A stretch of 31,141 bases of DNA from Ilumatobacteraceae bacterium (lineage in GTDB: Bacteria > Actinomycetota > Acidimicrobiia > Acidimicrobiales > Ilumatobacteraceae), in NCBI GenBank assembly GCA_025464045.1, contig JAODBQ010000287.1, positions 1-31,141 of the forward strand, given 5' to 3'. The notes beneath the pieces are model-generated. The model ran no database searches and was not told the DNA's origin. It was given only the letters and a program-made list of their open reading frames with translations. Shown here one piece after another: positions 30,665 through 31,141 of this stretch. The position numbers were made by a program, and so were the translations under genes. Every line of letters starts with the position of its first letter. Position 1 is the stretch's first letter.

Positions 30665-31141
30665 TCAGAACGACCTGTCCGGCGAGGTGTTGCCGTGTGG
30701 CTCGGGCGGTGGTGTCGGACCGGGATCGCGCAGGAGCTGGTTGACCCGTGCGGCCTGATGGGTCTGGTGGGCGCGTTCCTGCAAACTCGGGGCGTCGCGA
30801 GCGGCCTCGGCGTACAGGCGCGCCGCGGTGCGGAGGTCACCGTTGCGCTCGTGGAGGTGGGCGTCGACGGCGCTGCGACGCGGGACGTCGTCGGCAACCT
30901 CGGCCAACGCCGCGAGCCCGGCCGGCGCCCCGTCGGCCTCGCCGACCGCGACGGCTCGGTTGAGCCGGACGACCGGCGTATCGGTGAGCCGGAGCAGCTC
31001 GTCATACCAGCCGACGATTTGAACCCAATCAGTCTCCTCCACACGTCGTGCATCCGCGTGGAGCGCGGCGATCGCGGCTTGGGCCTGATACGGGCCGAGC
31101 TGATCTCGCGCGAGCGCCGTTTGCAGCCTCGCGACCCCCTC
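30665..31141 (-). CDS. ECF sigma factor with C-terminal TPR-like domain (DUF6596), C-terminal part
   Basis: The frame runs off the right end of the window, so only the last 158 residues are seen. GVARLQTALARDQLGPYQAQ, then DWVQIVGWYDELLRLTDTPV and VRLNRAVAVGEADGAPAGLA, are the hallmarks of the C-terminal extension of ECF42-type sigma factors, which carry a helical, TPR-like domain after the usual sigma-2 and sigma-4 regions. These factors usually lack a classical anti-sigma factor and may be controlled through this extension. The DNA-binding regions lie outside the window. The stop is at 30665-30667, 35 bp from the convergent VOC gene. Confidence 0.88.
   Translation of the reverse strand, partial: EGVARLQTALARDQLGPYQAQAAIAALHADARRVEETDWVQIVGWYDELLRLTDTPVVRLNRAVAVGEADGAPAGLAALAEVADDVPRRSAVDAHLHERNGDLRTAARLYAEAARDAPSLQERAHQTHQAARVNQLLRDPGPTPPPEPHGNTSPDRSF

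Overview
The window is high-G+C DNA with dense, mostly co-directional genes, 4-nt GTGA/ATGA overlaps and several starts that look leaderless. The gene content points to an actinobacterium: a luciferase-like F420-type oxidoreductase, a DinB/DUF664 protein of the mycothiol-linked kind, an LPXTG surface protein, an AfsR/SARP regulator, an MMPL exporter and an ArsR-ArsC fusion. I suspect the Acidimicrobiia, but this is inference and nothing here proves it. I saw no rRNA, tRNA, CRISPR array, insertion sequence or integrase.

Layout. 1-735 is the 3' part of a luciferase-like oxidoreductase. 882-9007 is an aromatic-acid island: a PaaX-type regulator, then boxC, boxB and a benzoate-CoA ligase (the aerobic box pathway through benzoyl-CoA 2,3-epoxide), an alpha/beta hydrolase overlapping the ligase, a VOC protein and a MetE-like methyltransferase. 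A good promoter sits in the last codons of paaX. The epoxidase reductase boxA and the aldehyde dehydrogenase boxD are not in the window. 9035-9547 is a small membrane protein.

9826-13941 is a cell-surface cassette: a secreted low-complexity protein, a sortase-type LPATG-anchored repeat protein and a lipoprotein. The first two share a GGN / TTG.A.A.GN / Q repeat. A perfect 16-bp palindrome precedes the first gene, and tandem hairpins separate the first two. This is the best candidate in the window for an undescribed system, possibly a surface fibre or adhesin.

14047-17741 holds membrane proteins (LtrA family, MFS, DUF4389) and two small ORFs. 17787-23153 holds a 1021-aa AfsR/SARP-type regulator followed by an MMPL transporter. 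A strong hairpin pair separates the plus-strand genes from an orphan family-5 solute-binding lipoprotein on the minus strand (23777-25741).

26222-28851 is a metal/oxyanion locus: chrA on the minus strand with a 33-codon leader ORF, divergent from an ArsR-ArsC fusion with an intact three-cysteine arsenate reductase site, a VOC protein and the stump of another VOC gene. 28951-31141 holds a DinB protein (minus), four 62-bp tandem hairpin units in the divergent spacer, a two-domain VOC gene behind a 10-codon leader ORF, and the C-terminal part of an ECF sigma factor (minus) that runs off the window.
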